A stretch of 64,000 nt of DNA from Desmodesmus armatus (lineage: Eukaryota; Chlorophyta; Chlorophyceae; Sphaeropleales; Scenedesmaceae): assembly GCA_007449985.2 (NCBI GenBank), contig VIIQ02000571.1, positions 496,001 to 560,000 of the forward strand, in the 5' to 3' direction. Below the pieces are notes generated by a model. That model worked only from the letters and a program-made list of their open reading frames with translations, did no database searches and was not told where the DNA came from. A program made the translations under genes and the position numbers. Numbering within the stretch: position 1 is the first letter of the stretch; each line of letters opens with the position of its first letter. Shown here piece by piece: positions 43,216 through 54,388 of this stretch.

Positions 43216-44612
43216 TACCGTATCCCTCATATATACAAGCCTCTCATAATTTAAGCCACGCGCAGCGTGAGAAAATTTTCACCATAATTATAAGCCAGTT
43301 TGCCAAATTGCAGTCTGGCAGTTTCATAAATATAAGCAAGTCTGGCTTGCCAGCTGCTGCAGAAAGTGGCTGAAATAAGGGGGTCTTGACTCCACTAGGT
43401 ACATGTAGCAAGTGTGATGGCAGACATGTACCCCTGTGTACCTAAGGAATGTGTCACGGCAGATATATCATATGTTGGACGAAACCTCCCACCCCCCCTT
43501 GAGTACGCGTAAATACCTTACGGCTACAGTTCCTGCCCGTGCTGGGCTGTACTTTGTACCTAAGAGTGTTGAGCACCCAGCACAGCAGCTGTATTTTGTA
43601 CCCCTGTGTACCTAAGGCCAGGGTCTTAGGTACAATGGGGTGTGATGCCCCACGTACCTAACCGATGAAGGCGCATTCCTGCAGTACTGATGCTACGAGA
43701 GGATTCTATACAGTGCATACGATCATTTGATGCATTTACATGCGTTCCTCTGCCATATGTAAGACTTGAAGCCATCACAACCCTTGAGTACACTTCAGTA
43801 CACTTAGGTACAGGCCACAGGAAGCCAGGCGTACCTTGTACCTTGAATGTACCGTGGCTTGGCCTGCCATGGCCGCTACGACCGTACCTGGCACCTTCAC
43901 ATACCTTAAAGTATCTGCTCAACGGATTCAGAGTCAGCGTCACAAGAGCTTTATAGTGGTGCAATCAGTACCCTTAGGTACACAGGGGTACACGTCCGCC
44001 ATCACACTTGCTACATGTACCTAGTGGAGTCAAGACCCCCTTGCTGAAATGGCCCTGCTGTGGTGTCTTGGGCCACTTGTGATGTGGGAAGACACCTGTA
44101 GCCCTTTTAGAAGCCAATCAACTTGCAACTTGCACCATCTCGGCTATCTGACTGTTCAAATGTGGGTCAAGACTGGCTGTGGAGCTCAATGACTTGAGCC
44201 GGCTGTTCTGCTGCTGGGTGTGGGCTGCTCCGCTGCTGTGACCTCCGCTGCTGCTTCTGCTCTCAAATGCAAGCTTTCATGAATTCTTTGGATGCTTTTC
44301 AGGGGCATTCTGCAGCTGCATGACAGACTGTGGGAGGGATCAGAACAGTAGATCAGAGCAGTGCTGGGAACAGCAGCCCGATTCGGCCGTGCAGCAGCTC
44401 AGGAAAGGCAGAAACCTCAGGGCATGATGTCAGGACGTGGAGAGATGCGAAAACAAGCCCGTTTAGGCGTTATTTCTGGGTTTGAAATTTTGAAAATGTA
44501 CACCATAATTATAAGCCATTTTGGCCGAAAAAACTTCCGTTTTTCATAATATAAGCAACTCAAACCGGCTATTCGCAATTAGGAGGGGCTTGTATATATG
44601 AGGGATACGGTA
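43216..44612. mobile_element. outer TIR transposon, non-autonomous
   Basis: The ends are inverted repeats of 30 bp with one mismatch, starting TACCGTATCCCTCATATATA. CTG flanks both ends (43213-43215, 44613-44615), a possible 3-bp target duplication. Inside, TATAAGC motifs recur near each end (CACCATAATTATAAGCC at about 43280 and 44501). Without the inner insertion it is about 720 bp. There is no transposase, and the superfamily is not assigned. Confidence 0.75.
43377..44042. mobile_element. inner TIR transposon with 8-bp target duplication
   Basis: The 666-bp element has inverted repeats of about 72 bp with two mismatches, starting AAGGGGGTCTTGACTCCACT. It is flanked by GCTGAAAT at 43369-43376 and 44043-44050. 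GTACCTAAG-like motifs recur inside. Eight-base duplications are typical of hAT elements among others; no transposase is present to decide. It lies inside the outer TIR element. Confidence 0.9.
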
Positions 44613-44964
44613 CTGGTACAGTTCCGAATTGTGCGACCCTCTTCGCCTGAAACAAACAGTCTCTGGCACTAATTGTTACGGTTCTGAGTCACGTCAGGTA
44701 AGCCAGACGCGCTGCAAATGATGTGCTGCTCCATGTGCAGAGCTGCTGCTGGTGCTGACAACCTGTGCATGTGTTGGGTGCTGTTGCAGCCCATGGGCAG
44801 CCAGGAGCGTTCTCCACCACGTCCTGTCGACGTGATGCACGATGGGCCGTTGGATGACCCTGGTCTCCATCACGAACGACTGAGCAGCACTCCTCCTCAA
44901 GGCACAGCAGCTGCTGCTGGAAATTCAGGAAGCAACATGACAGCGACCAGTGGTCACTTAGGCA

Positions 44965-45222
44965 TGATATGAATGGCTGGGAGTTGTAAGCTCAGGGAAC
45001 CTTGACAGCTATAAGGTGGGAAAGTAGTCCTGTTACACTGGTGCACCGTATGCAGGCTTAGAGAGAGAGAGTAAACATCCAAATACACTCTGACAATGCG
45101 AAGGTCATATACTCCGCAGGAGCGGATAGCATAACTTCAGTCGCCATGCATAACTTCCTAACTTCGGGTAACTGCGGGCAACTTCGTCCAGCATAGTGGG
45201 CTGAGCATACTCAATTCCAACA
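44965..45222 (-). repeat. copia 3' LTR, 258 bp, internally deleted
   Basis: It matches both ends of the 502-bp right LTR but lacks 244 internal bases. The missing part is bounded in the longer LTR by AAATAC on both sides. Next to it, CTCCGCCG (45223-45230; CGGCGGAG on the minus strand) is the probable polypurine tract. Confidence 0.92.
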
Positions 45223-45255
45223 CTCCGCCGTGATCAGCACACTATGCAAAACTGC

Positions 45256-48200
45256 TCAGTGAATACCAAGTGCTTTGCGGCACTGCACAAACTTCTCAGG
45301 TGGAAGTGGCTTAGTAAAGGTATCTGCAAGCATCTTCTGAGTAGAGATGTGTGCAAAGTGAACTTCACCGCGTGCAACACGCTCACGTGCCATGTGGTGC
45401 ATAACATCAACATGCTTAGATCGTGCAGCTGTGACTGGGTTCTTAATCCAGCCTAGGGAGCCTTGACTGTCAGTAAAGATGTTGACAGTATGAGACTTGA
45501 GGCCAATAACAGGCAGGAGCTTCCTGAGGAACAAAGCTTCCTTAACAGCCTCAGAAGCTGCCATATACTCAGCCTCAGTGGTGGAGGCTGCAACTGTGCG
45601 CTGCATTCTACTAGACCACGAGATAATGCCGCTGTTGAACATGAAAGCATAACCAGTGACAGACCTGCGGGTGTCACGACATGTTGCAAAGTTGCTGTCA
45701 CAGTATGCTGTCAGGGACAGACTGGTACCGCTGTAAACAATGCCAACTGTGGGTGTGCCTGCAAGGTAACGCAGAACACCTAAAGCATGCTGCATGTGCT
45801 CAGTGGTGGGTGCAGCCAGATAGCGGGCAAGGCTGCTAGCTGTATACGCAATGTCAGGTCTAGTGCTAATTGAGAGGTAAAGCAAACTGCCAATGAGTGT
45901 GCTGTACTGGGGCTTCTCTTCAGGCTTGAGAGGTTGGCCATCAGTCTTGGTCAGGTTGGCCGAGGGCGCCATTGGGACAACACGGGCGTAAGCATCTGTC
46001 ATCCGGTAGTCTGAGAGAAGGTCTTGTGTCTTCTTGTCGTGCCATAGCTTCAGTGTGTGTGTAGAACGCTGTCGTGTGATCCTCATACCTAGGAAGTAGG
46101 TAGCCTCACCGAGGTCTCTTGCCTTGAAGATTGTAGCCGACTTGGTCTTGATCTTTTGTAGGTCTGGTAGGCTCTTGGCGGCGACGAGGATGTCATCCAC
46201 GTAGATGAGGGCTAGTATGTTGCCGTTGTTGTCTTTCTTGACGTAGAAGGAAGGGTCGCCGAGGGACTGTTGGAAGCCTAGGTTGATAAGTTCCTTGTGT
46301 AGCTTCTGGTGCCACACGCGTGGTGCTTGCTTCAGGCCGTAGAGTGCCTTCTTGAGTAGTAGGGCTTCGCCGGGACGGCCTAACACATTTGCATAGCCTT
46401 CAGGGGGTTGAACCCAGACTTCTTCTGACAGGTCTCCTTGTAGGAAGGCGTTCTTGACATCCATCTGGTGTAGGTGTAGATCCTGGGCTGCCACAGTAGC
46501 TAGTAGCAGGCGCAGAGTTGTGAACTTACTGACTGGTGCGAACACTTCGTCGTAGTCGATGCCGTGCTCCTGCTTGAAACCTTTTGCTACGAAGCGGGCC
46601 TTGAAGCGCTCAATGTTGCCGGTGGCGTCGTACTTCACTTTGTAGACCCACTTGCCTGGGATGGGCTTGACGCCGGGAGGCGGTGTTTGGGCGATCCACG
46701 AGTCGTTGCCAAGTAGTTCAGAGATTTCTGTATCCATTGCTTGGCGCCACTGGTCAGCTTGAGGGCTTGTAGTGGCTTCCTTGTAGGTGTTGGGCTCCAC
46801 GGGATCTTGAGATGCAGCGATGGTAGCCCGTAGTCGGTCGGGTAGAACATGGTCTTCACGGAAGGTAACAACACTGGGTTTCCTGATGCGGGAGCTTGTT
46901 CTTGTACCTGGTGGCTCTGTCGTCTGTGGGTTGACAGGCTGGGGTGGCGGCACAGGGGCCGGTGCCGGTGGTGGCGCTGGGGCAGGTGCCGGTGGTGGCG
47001 TTGGGGCCGGTGCCGGTGGTGGCGCTGGGGCCGGTGCCGGTGGTGGCGCTGGGGCTGGTGCTGGTGCTGGCGCTGGGGCCGGGGCCGGTGCTGGCGCTGG
47101 GGCAGGTGCCGGTGGGTTGCCTGTGCTTGGTGTTGGGAGCTGAATGGGTGTAAGCTCCTTGACGTAATTGATGGAAGGGGGTGACAGGTCTTGCTCTTGT
47201 GTAGGGGTAGGCTTGGTCTTGTAGCCGATGGTTGACTCGTCAAAGATGCAGTCCCTTGTCTCCATGACGGAGCGCTGGTCGGGAAGGTAGACGCGCCAGC
47301 CCTTGCTTTGTAGTGCGTAGCCGACCATGATGCCGTTGTGCGCTCGTGGGGCAAACTTGGAGGTGCGCTTCTCCTTGGGTATGTGGGCGTAGGCGGTGGC
47401 TCCAAATGTGCGCAGGTGCTTCAGGTCTGGTGTCTTGTTCCACATGAGCTCATAGGGGGTCTTCTTACTTGAGCTTGTCGGCGTGCGGTTGCGCAAGTAG
47501 TTGGCGGTCACCACTGCTTCCAGCCAGAGGGAAGGGGGCAGGGAGGATTCAAGTAGCATGCTCCTTGCCTTGTCCAAGAGCGTGCGATTAAGCCGCTCTG
47601 CCTTGCCGTTCATCTGGGGGCTGTAGGGTATGGTGCCTTCATGGTCGATGCCCTTGCTCTCGAGGTAGTCGCCCAAGTCCTTGTTGAAGTACTCGGTGCC
47701 GTTGTCGGTGCGTAGGGCCTTCAGTTTGCGATTGGTCTGAGTCTCCAGCCACTCCACTGTGCGCTTGATAGCAGAGGGAGCTTGGTCCTTGGTCTTCAGA
47801 GGGACCACCTTGCTGTAGTTTGTTGCATGGTCTATTACTGTGAGGAAGTACTTGCTGCCGCCAACTGATGCTGTAGGCATGGGGCCACACACGTCTGATG
47901 ACACAAGCTGTAGGGGCTCAGTGTACTCACTGTGGGACGGCTTGAATGGCTGCTTGGTGGACTTGCTGAGGGCACATGTAGAGCAGATGTGGGTGCCAGC
48001 CTTGGTGCAGTCCTCAGGCTTGATGTTGATGCCGGTAGCCGCCTTGTGCTTGAGGAGTGTGGCCATGCTGTTGTAGCTGGGGTGGCCTAGGCGGGAGTGC
48101 CACAACTCCGCCGTCTCCTTGGTAGCCGTGTGGTGGGCCTTGTCAGCGTAGTCAGGGCGGTAGTCAGGGTTGGTTGCACAGAAGGCTGGGACGGTAGTTG

Positions 48201-49899
48201 TGCCGTCAGGGTTAGTCACGGTCTGGATGACGCGTTGGTCCGTGCCGTAAAGCAGTGTGCGGGAGCCGTTGGAGACCCACACGCTGAACTGCTTGGAGGG
48301 GTCGTCTTGCTTCTTGGTCAGCTTGGCCTCTGAAAGGAGGTTGGCCTTGCACTGGGGAAGGTAGTAGACGTCCTCAATGGTGGTAGTAGTGCCGTCCAAG
48401 AAGGCCAGACGCACAGAGCCCTTGAGTGAGGCCAGGGCTGGGCCGTTGCTGGTGTCAAAGGGCTCGTGACACTTGACGGGCTCAAACAGAATGCTGGGGT
48501 CAGATGTTGTGGGGTCTGAGGCTCCTGAGTCCATAAGCCAGCCGTCGAACTTGCCGGTGGGCAGAGGGCTGAAGAGCTGGTGGTCAGGGAGCGGCTTAAA
48601 CATTGACTCACTTGAGGGGGTGACCAGGGCGTAGTTGCCGGTCTTGTTGTTCCTGTAGATGGTGTAGCCGGGGTCAGGCTTGCGCACAGGGTTGAAGTAG
48701 GAGCTGGGGCTGGGGTCAGAGCTGCTGCTGCCGGTGATGTAGGCACTGTTGAGGCCGGCACTGCTGCTGTCGCGTGCCTTGAGCATGTAGGCACGGCCGA
48801 AGAAGGCAGGGTCGTCGTACTCCTCAGGCTGCTGCTGGGTGTAGTCGTCCTCCTCCTCCAGCAGCTGGCGGCACTGCATAAGCTGCTCAAAAACAGCTGG
48901 GTCGAGTGCCTCACGCAGGGCGTGTGAGCGGCCCCTACCTGCCTCCTTGGCCTGTAGCTTCTTGCACTCATTGATGCTGTGGCCGTAGTTCTTGCAGAAG
49001 AGGCAGTTGCCGGGGAAGGTGTGGTGCGGCTTGTGCTTGGGGTTGTTGTTGTTGTCGCTCCCCTTGTAGCCGCTCTTGTTGTTGTAGTCACCCTTGCCCT
49101 TGTTGAAGCCGTTGTTGCCCTGGAACTTGTTGAAGGAGGGGACAGTCCTGCTGTTGAAGCGGTTGGACTGCTGCTGGCCGCGGAAGGGCTGTTGCTGGCC
49201 GCGGAAGGGCTGCTGGTTGAAGCGGAAGGAGCTGCCGAAGCTGTTGCTGTTCTCACCGGTGTAGAGGGCCTTGCCGTAGTTGTCCTGGGCATCTGTGATG
49301 TGGCGCTTCTCGTGCTGGACAAGGCGGGTGAGGATGTCTTCCACGCTCTTTGGTTCGTTCATGCGGATGATCATGAGGATGGTGTCGTAGGCTGTTGGGA
49401 GGGCCTGCAAGAAGAAGGTGAGCAGCTGCTGGTCAGTGGGCTTCTGCTTGGCTGCCTCCAGGAGGGACACAAGGTGCCTGAAGCGGCCGTAGAGTGCCAG
49501 CATGCCCTCGCCCTTGCGCATCTTGATGTTGGACAGCTCAGTGAAGTACAGGTCGGCTGACCCTGCTGCTGCGACGCTCCACAGTTCGGACATCTGCTCG
49601 TACAACTGAGCTGCTGAGGGGCAGGATGGGGCAAAGCTGTCGATGAGGGTGCGGTCGACAGTGGCCTTGATGAGCATGCGAACAACTGCTGACTGTGGGT
49701 GGTCGGCTTTCGTCAAGGCCTTGACAAGGTCCTTGCCGGCGGTAGTCAGGGCGCCCACGAAGTCGTCTTGCCATGGTGTGAAGTCCTCTGGGCTCTTCAT
49801 GAAGACGGTGAAGAGGAGGGTAACCTTCATGCCTTCTCCAAGGTCGATGGGGATGGAGATGAGCTGCCGGGGGGCACCGCTGCTTGAGCTGGATGCCAT
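45256..49899 (-). CDS. copia Gag-Pol polyprotein: gag, protease, integrase, reverse transcriptase, RNase H
   Basis: A 1,547-residue frame starts at the ATG ending at 49899. Gag covers roughly the first 290 residues and ends with the knuckle [14 protein letters not shown] (about 297). The aspartic protease has DSGAS near 456. Integrase has the HHCC motif ([14 protein letters not shown]) and the catalytic acids in SSDVCGPM (about 667), RTDNGTEY (about 730) and NGKAERLNR (about 765). A proline-alanine-rich linker follows (46928-47126). Reverse transcriptase carries [21 protein letters not shown] and YVDD (about 1232). RNase H ends the protein ([23 protein letters not shown]). The order protease-integrase-RT-RNase H defines copia. 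No stop or shift was seen, and gag and pol share one frame. Confidence 0.97.
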   Translation of the reverse strand: MASSSSSGAPRQLISIPIDLGEGMKVTLLFTVFMKSPEDFTPWQDDFVGALTTAGKDLVKALTKADHPQSAVVRMLIKATVDRTLIDSFAPSCPSAAQLYEQMSELWSVAAAGSADLYFTELSNIKMRKGEGMLALYGRFRHLVSLLEAAKQKPTDQQLLTFFLQALPTAYDTILMIIRMNEPKSVEDILTRLVQHEKRHITDAQDNYGKALYTGENSNSFGSSFRFNQQPFRGQQQPFRGQQQSNRFNSRTVPSFNKFQGNNGFNKGKGDYNNKSGYKGSDNNNNPKHKPHHTFPGNCLFCKNYGHSINECKKLQAKEAGRGRSHALREALDPAVFEQLMQCRQLLEEEDDYTQQQPEEYDDPAFFGRAYMLKARDSSSAGLNSAYITGSSSSDPSPSSYFNPVRKPDPGYTIYRNNKTGNYALVTPSSESMFKPLPDHQLFSPLPTGKFDGWLMDSGASDPTTSDPSILFEPVKCHEPFDTSNGPALASLKGSVRLAFLDGTTTTIEDVYYLPQCKANLLSEAKLTKKQDDPSKQFSVWVSNGSRTLLYGTDQRVIQTVTNPDGTTTVPAFCATNPDYRPDYADKAHHTATKETAELWHSRLGHPSYNSMATLLKHKAATGINIKPEDCTKAGTHICSTCALSKSTKQPFKPSHSEYTEPLQLVSSDVCGPMPTASVGGSKYFLTVIDHATNYSKVVPLKTKDQAPSAIKRTVEWLETQTNRKLKALRTDNGTEYFNKDLGDYLESKGIDHEGTIPYSPQMNGKAERLNRTLLDKARSMLLESSLPPSLWLEAVVTANYLRNRTPTSSSKKTPYELMWNKTPDLKHLRTFGATAYAHIPKEKRTSKFAPRAHNGIMVGYALQSKGWRVYLPDQRSVMETRDCIFDESTIGYKTKPTPTQEQDLSPPSINYVKELTPIQLPTPSTGNPPAPAPAPAPAPAPAPAPAPAPAPPPAPAPAPPPAPAPTPPPAPAPAPPPAPAPVPPPQPVNPQTTEPPGTRTSSRIRKPSVVTFREDHVLPDRLRATIAASQDPVEPNTYKEATTSPQADQWRQAMDTEISELLGNDSWIAQTPPPGVKPIPGKWVYKVKYDATGNIERFKARFVAKGFKQEHGIDYDEVFAPVSKFTTLRLLLATVAAQDLHLHQMDVKNAFLQGDLSEEVWVQPPEGYANVLGRPGEALLLKKALYGLKQAPRVWHQKLHKELINLGFQQSLGDPSFYVKKDNNGNILALIYVDDILVAAKSLPDLQKIKTKSATIFKARDLGEATYFLGMRITRQRSTHTLKLWHDKKTQDLLSDYRMTDAYARVVPMAPSANLTKTDGQPLKPEEKPQYSTLIGSLLYLSISTRPDIAYTASSLARYLAAPTTEHMQHALGVLRYLAGTPTVGIVYSGTSLSLTAYCDSNFATCRDTRRSVTGYAFMFNSGIISWSSRMQRTVAASTTEAEYMAASEAVKEALFLRKLLPVIGLKSHTVNIFTDSQGSLGWIKNPVTAARSKHVDVMHHMARERVARGEVHFAHISTQKMLADTFTKPLPPEKFVQCRKALGIH

Positions 49900-50598
49900 G
49901 GTGAAAGCTGGTGTGCTGTTAGGCTTATGGGTGCTAACAGGCTTGGTGCAGCTGACTGGGCTGCGTGGCTGTATGTACGTCTACACGTGAGCCTAACTGC
50001 ACTGTAGAAGGAGTGCAGGTGCTGACAGACTGAGTGCTGGCAGGCTTGTAGCAGCTGACTAGGTGGCTGCTTAGCTGACTGAAAGCCGCGCTGTTGGGGC
50101 CCAGATGAGCTGACTACACTGTAATGGAAGTGCAGGAGCTGAGGCCGCTGCACTGCTGGTGCCCTAGCTACTCACACCACGGTGTACTGTAGGACAGGAT
50201 AACCTGAGGTGGAGAGCAGGGCAGTCAGCAGCGAGGGCAGAAAACGACAGGCGGCAGGGGTGTCAATAACCAGGCACTGCCACTGAGTAGTTGAACGTTC
50301 TGTAGCTCACACAGAAGAGGTTGCTGTCGTTGTAAGCCAAACAGACAGTGGGATTAGGCTGCTGTAGGGACATGCTGCATGTAGGGAAGATGCAGTGCTG
50401 TGGCAGGAGAAGCTGTCGCTGCTGCACGCTGTAAACGCGGATGATCAGGCCGCTAAGCTGCTGCAAATCGAACAACTAGATCCGTGCAACTAAAGCACAT
50501 TGACAAAGGCGATAGCCTAGCTGCGCAACGGCAGGTCTTCCTACGTTTGTCACGGGCACAGGTTGTATCGAGCTGTAGGTCTAGCTGAGGCGTGAAAA

Positions 50599-50610
50599 GG
50601 GCTCATAACC
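50599..50610 (-). promoter_or_regulatory. copia primer-binding site matching the tRNA-iMet anticodon arm
   Basis: Directly inside the 5' LTR the plus strand reads GGGCTCATAACC, which is the anticodon stem-loop sequence of eukaryotic initiator tRNA-Met. The minus strand is therefore complementary to an internal part of that tRNA and not to its CCA end. Drosophila copia is known to use a tRNA-iMet half-molecule in this way. Confidence 0.75.
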
Positions 50611-51112
50611 TGATATGAATGGCTGGGAGTTGTAAGCTCAGGGAACCTTGACAGCTATAAGGTGGGAAAGTAGTCCTGTTACACTGGTGCACCGTATGCA
50701 GGCTTAGAGAGAGAGAGTAAACATCCAAATACTTTGTTCTGTTTCTTGTGTCCACACTGGTATAGTTGCCTGCCCTCATCTCTGCACACAATAGGTTCCT
50801 AGCATGGCTGGCACTTGCTGCAATTCTGGTGGTTCTGCCTTCTTTGGTCAACCCGGTGTAGGTGGTGCAAACCACCGCAGGGGAGACAACTTATGAGGTT
50901 CACCTGGCTCGATCCTGGTGGGCAATGCCATTGTTGTTTGGCGAAAATGTCCATGTAACATACTCCCCCAAAATACACTCTGACAATGCAGAGGTCATAT
51001 ACTCCGCAGGAGCGGATAGCATAACTTCAGTCGCCATGCATAACTTCCTAACTTCGGGTAACTGCGGGCAACTTCGTCCAGCATAGTGGGCTGAGCATAC
51101 TCAATTCCAACA
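50611..51112 (-). repeat. copia 5' LTR, 502 bp
   Basis: It starts TGATATGAATGG and ends CAATTCCAACA on the plus strand. It is the longer of the two LTRs; the extra 244 bp lie at about 50732-50975. Confidence 0.93.
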
Positions 51113-51167
51113 AGGCATGCCAGTGCTGCAGCAGCCCATGAGTCATACACATCCTCTCTACCACATA

Positions 51168-53035
51168 TGTCGCTGTTTGGGGGCTGACACCTGTGACCGT
51201 GGGTGGACAGCCTTACAGCGAGTGATGGTTAGACTGCGAGTGGCAGGGCTGTGCACCAGCAGCGCATGCCCTTCTGATAGACTATTGCACACACGGCATC
51301 TGCTCAGGAGCCCAACCTTGGGGTTCGGCAGAGCAGTGCCCTTGCATGCCAGGCTTTACCTGGCCCTGTGGAGGATTGTGGCATTTCCAGCATCTGCTCA
51401 GGAGCTCAACCTGGGGTTCGGATGAGCAGTTGCAATTGCATAGTAGGACCAGGCGGTACAGCACCTGTGCCAGCCTGGCACTGTTGTGTTGATGTACGGC
51501 AAGATGCCCTATGCTGCTGCCTAGTATGGAAGTGGACTTGTACTTGGCTATGGTGGCGGTATTTGTGCATAGGCAGGCCTACCCTGCGGTTGCTGCACCA
51601 GCAGAAGTTGTACAGTACCTGTGGTGGAGGGTATGGTCTGTGTGCTTGGGCGTTTGGTGGAGTTGAAGCTCTGATCCTGCATGCATGTTTAGTGTTGTTG
51701 TCGGATTGTGTAGTGTCGAGATGCCCACGTCGCAGGCACACTGGTGACCTGTAGTAACGGGGTGTCTAGTGTGTCTCGAAGGTTCCGAGTGCAGGACTCG
51801 ATCATGTACTCGTGGCAATGCCTGGCCTCGCAAGGTGGTGATGGTCAAGGAGCGAGGTGCCAGGAGTTGTGATGATGACTAATAAATATGCATGCACCTG
51901 TGCATGCTTTGTTTGGTTGTTCAGTTATGAACTTTACTACGTATTCTAGAAGCTTCGCCTGCTATTACTATATAAGCAGGCGCGGAGCAGGTTGTCCACA
52001 AGACCGAAGAGACGGAGAAGTTCGAGGTTGTGTTGTCAAGGTTACGTTTGAGCATTGATGAGATTGTTTATGTAACTGACTGACTGGTTTGTCTTGCCAC
52101 GGTGTCTTGAGAGACACGACCTGCCTTAGACTGACTGAGCCCCAGAGTGACCAGCAGTCCCTTCCTATACCAGCAGTACAGTGCAGACAACAATCCATGT
52201 GAAGCACGCGCACAGCGCGTTGATACAAGTATTTTGCTACGTGAACGTCAGACAGTGAGTCGAGTTGGTGCTTGCAGTCATGCAATCCCTCCCTGAGTCT
52301 GAGAACCAGTCCCTGTGACTTGTTTGAGCATCACCAGTGCCACTGCAACAAGTGCACAGTTCATTTCCCCTTTGTTTGGCAAGCACCAACAGCAGTACTT
52401 CGAGGGGTACCTCCGGCACAACAGCAGTAGCTGGGACCCCCACCTCCGGCACAGCAGCAGCATACAGGGGTACCCACCCCCCAGCACGACAGCAAATCAC
52501 AGGGGTACCCACCCCTGGCACAGCAGCAGTACAGCGAGGGATATCATCCCTTGTGCCGCAACCCCTACCCCCTGGCACAACAGCAGTGCAGTGAGGGATC
52601 ACCCATCCTTGTGAGCCCAACCTTCGGTGCAGCCCCTTGCTCTTTCACCCCTTACCCGCCTTACACAGCGGCTGCGTCGAGCTTTGAGTGGTGACTGTTT
52701 ACAATTGTGGACATCAGAGTGCTTCCTGTGCACTCTTGGCCTTTGATCATCCCTGGGCTGCGTGATACCTGTTGAGGAGAGTCTTTACGTCTGCTACAGC
52801 AGCCCCAGTGACCCCACACCCGCCGCGAGGCACACCCGACCCCGACAGCCCTTCCTGACAGCGAGCCTGCAACTGCAGCGCCTGCGGCCCTGAGCCCTGC
52901 CGTCGGTCGCTGTCCCCACTCCGCTACACCCAGTTGCATCCCCGCACCCGCTGCCAAGCCAGCACCGGCTGTGCACGGCAGTCACCCCCCGTCAGGCCCG
53001 GCCCACTCGTCCTCCCCAGTGCCCCCCGCGCCCGC
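51168..53035 (+). repeat. left (5') LTR, 1,868 bp
   Basis: It differs from the right LTR by about six substitutions and two small insertions that I could see, so the insertion is recent. Open frames inside, such as 51117-51425, are identical in both LTRs and have no recognisable product. TGGTAGCGGAGACC follows immediately (53036) and would serve as primer-binding site; the tRNA was not identified. Confidence 0.9.
51969..52075 (+). promoter_or_regulatory. TATA box and TGTAA poly(A) signal inside the LTR
   Basis: TATATAAG lies at 51969-51976 and TGTAA at 52071-52075. The same pair is at 56847-56854 and 56949-56953 in the right LTR. A start about 30 bp after the TATA box and cleavage after TGTAA would give a short terminal repeat on the RNA, as LTR elements need. 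Confidence 0.65.
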
Positions 53036-53121
53036 TGGTAGCGGAGACCAGTCCCATCAAGGGCTGTCTCCGCTGAAGAGACAATCCTGTGACCCGCGCT
53101 TCCACTGCGCATTCAGTTACA

Positions 53122-54351
53122 ATGGACCCCGTACAGGACAACATTGGGGTGCCCACACCCCAAGCTCTCAATTCCGTTGAGAGATACGACGGCAGGCAAG
53201 ACCCTGCTGTCTGGCTGGACAATGTGCAAGGAGTGGCCTCCCTCTACCACTGGAGCGACGCCACCTGCCTACAAGTCGCCAAGATACGATTGACTGGCAA
53301 TGCTACAACATGGTCAAGACAGCGTCAGTTCCTCAACTGGGCTGATTTCCAAGAGCAGATGGAGCGCCGCTTTGGCGAGACCAGAGAGTCTTATATTGCC
53401 AAGCTGGAGAGCTGCTCCCAGGGCCCCAATGAGAGTGTGAAGGACTTCGGAGACCGATACCTGCGCAACGCACAGCGGGCAGGCAGAGTTGAAGACGATG
53501 CCTTGATCTACTGTTTCATACAACGTCTGCACCCAGAGCTCAGAATGGAAGTGGCAAGGCAAGGGCTACACCACATCCAAGAGATTGTGGCCTTTTGTGA
53601 CTATTGGAATGGCCTTTGGAGTGATCAAAATGAGGACAGTCCCCAGCGTGACACCGACCTAAGACCTCACACTGGCTACCAGCCCCGCCTCGCACATGAC
53701 TACGATGGCTGCCCACGCCAGCAGGACAACGTTGAGCAAGATTTTGGCTGCACGGAACAACCCTTCAGGCCACAACAGCTGCAGGACAGCCCCAACTACT
53801 ACCCTACTGCTCAGCCCTGGCAGCAGTACAAGTCACCAAGACAGAGCAACCCACCTGTGCGCAACCCTCAGCCTACTGCTGTAGAAAATTTGAGGAAGCG
53901 GCTGCAACGCGCTGAGCTCATCCAGCTGCACATGTTGCAAGAGAAGGACCGTGAGATCCAAGCCCTTCGCATGGCCCTGCAACGGCAGCAGCAACAAGCA
54001 GGCACTGCTCAGATCAACCATCTGATCAAGGCTGCATCTAACGGCTATACAGCACCCTGGCAGGCAGAGTGTGAGGACGAAGAGGATCTGGATGAGGAGC
54101 TGCTAGCCTCTCTGCTCACCCCGCGGGCGGACCCAATCAAACTGGCAAACAACTGCGCCCACAACATGATGGCTGACCTTAGCCACTCCAATGACTACCG
54201 CTGCAGCAAGAGGACTGTGCATGTGGACCCCACCTGCACACAAGGGCTGGAGATCGGCATATTGGACTCCAATGCTGCATGCTACACCCTTCAAGCTGCA
54301 GAGACACCTGCAGGGGCAGAACAGACAGCGGAGGTGACAAGAGGACGGTGA
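53122..54351 (+). CDS. Gag-like protein of the 1.87-kb-LTR element
   Basis: From ATG 53122 the frame encodes 409 residues. The first 190 match the general pattern of the Ty3/gypsy-type gag domain (VERYDGRQDPAVWLDNVQGV, ATTWSRQRQFLNWADFQEQM, ERRFGET, VKDFGDRYLRNAQRAG, FIQRLHPELR). A glutamine-rich region and a predicted coiled coil (LIQLHMLQEKDREIQALRMA) follow. No CCHC knuckle is visible. An intact gag without pol suggests the element is mobilised by enzymes of another copy. Confidence 0.8.
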   Translation: MDPVQDNIGVPTPQALNSVERYDGRQDPAVWLDNVQGVASLYHWSDATCLQVAKIRLTGNATTWSRQRQFLNWADFQEQMERRFGETRESYIAKLESCSQGPNESVKDFGDRYLRNAQRAGRVEDDALIYCFIQRLHPELRMEVARQGLHHIQEIVAFCDYWNGLWSDQNEDSPQRDTDLRPHTGYQPRLAHDYDGCPRQQDNVEQDFGCTEQPFRPQQLQDSPNYYPTAQPWQQYKSPRQSNPPVRNPQPTAVENLRKRLQRAELIQLHMLQEKDREIQALRMALQRQQQQAGTAQINHLIKAASNGYTAPWQAECEDEEDLDEELLASLLTPRADPIKLANNCAHNMMADLSHSNDYRCSKRTVHVDPTCTQGLEIGILDSNAACYTLQAAETPAGAEQTAEVTRGR

Positions 54352-54388
54352 GCTGTGGTATGATGATATTCTGGCTTTTGATGAGCAG

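Larger units (their letters stand above)
42952..44697. other. region between divergent LRR paralogues, with first exons and TIR elements
   Basis: The two paralogues face away from each other. Their first exons must lie at its two ends (donors at 42951/42950 and 44697/44698). The space between is mostly taken by the TIR elements at 43216-44612. Any shared promoter is therefore split by the insertion. Confidence 0.5.
44965..51112 (-). mobile_element. Ty1/copia LTR retrotransposon, intact ORF
   Basis: The element is bounded by LTRs that read TGATATG...TTCCAACA on the plus strand and by the 5-bp duplication AGGCA (44960-44964, 51113-51117). Transcription is on the minus strand, so the right LTR is the 5' one. 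It lies within exon 2 of LRR paralogue 2. The single intact polyprotein frame suggests a young insertion. Confidence 0.96.

Noticed and set aside
46635..49322. Additional frames of 250-330 codons inside the copia element
   Set aside because: They are other-frame shadows of the gag-pol ORF, rich in Ser/Pro/Thr or Pro/His, with no domains.
51168..52957. Repeated frames in the long LTRs as duplicated host genes
   Set aside because: The frames occur identically in both LTRs, have no domains and overlap the promoter region.
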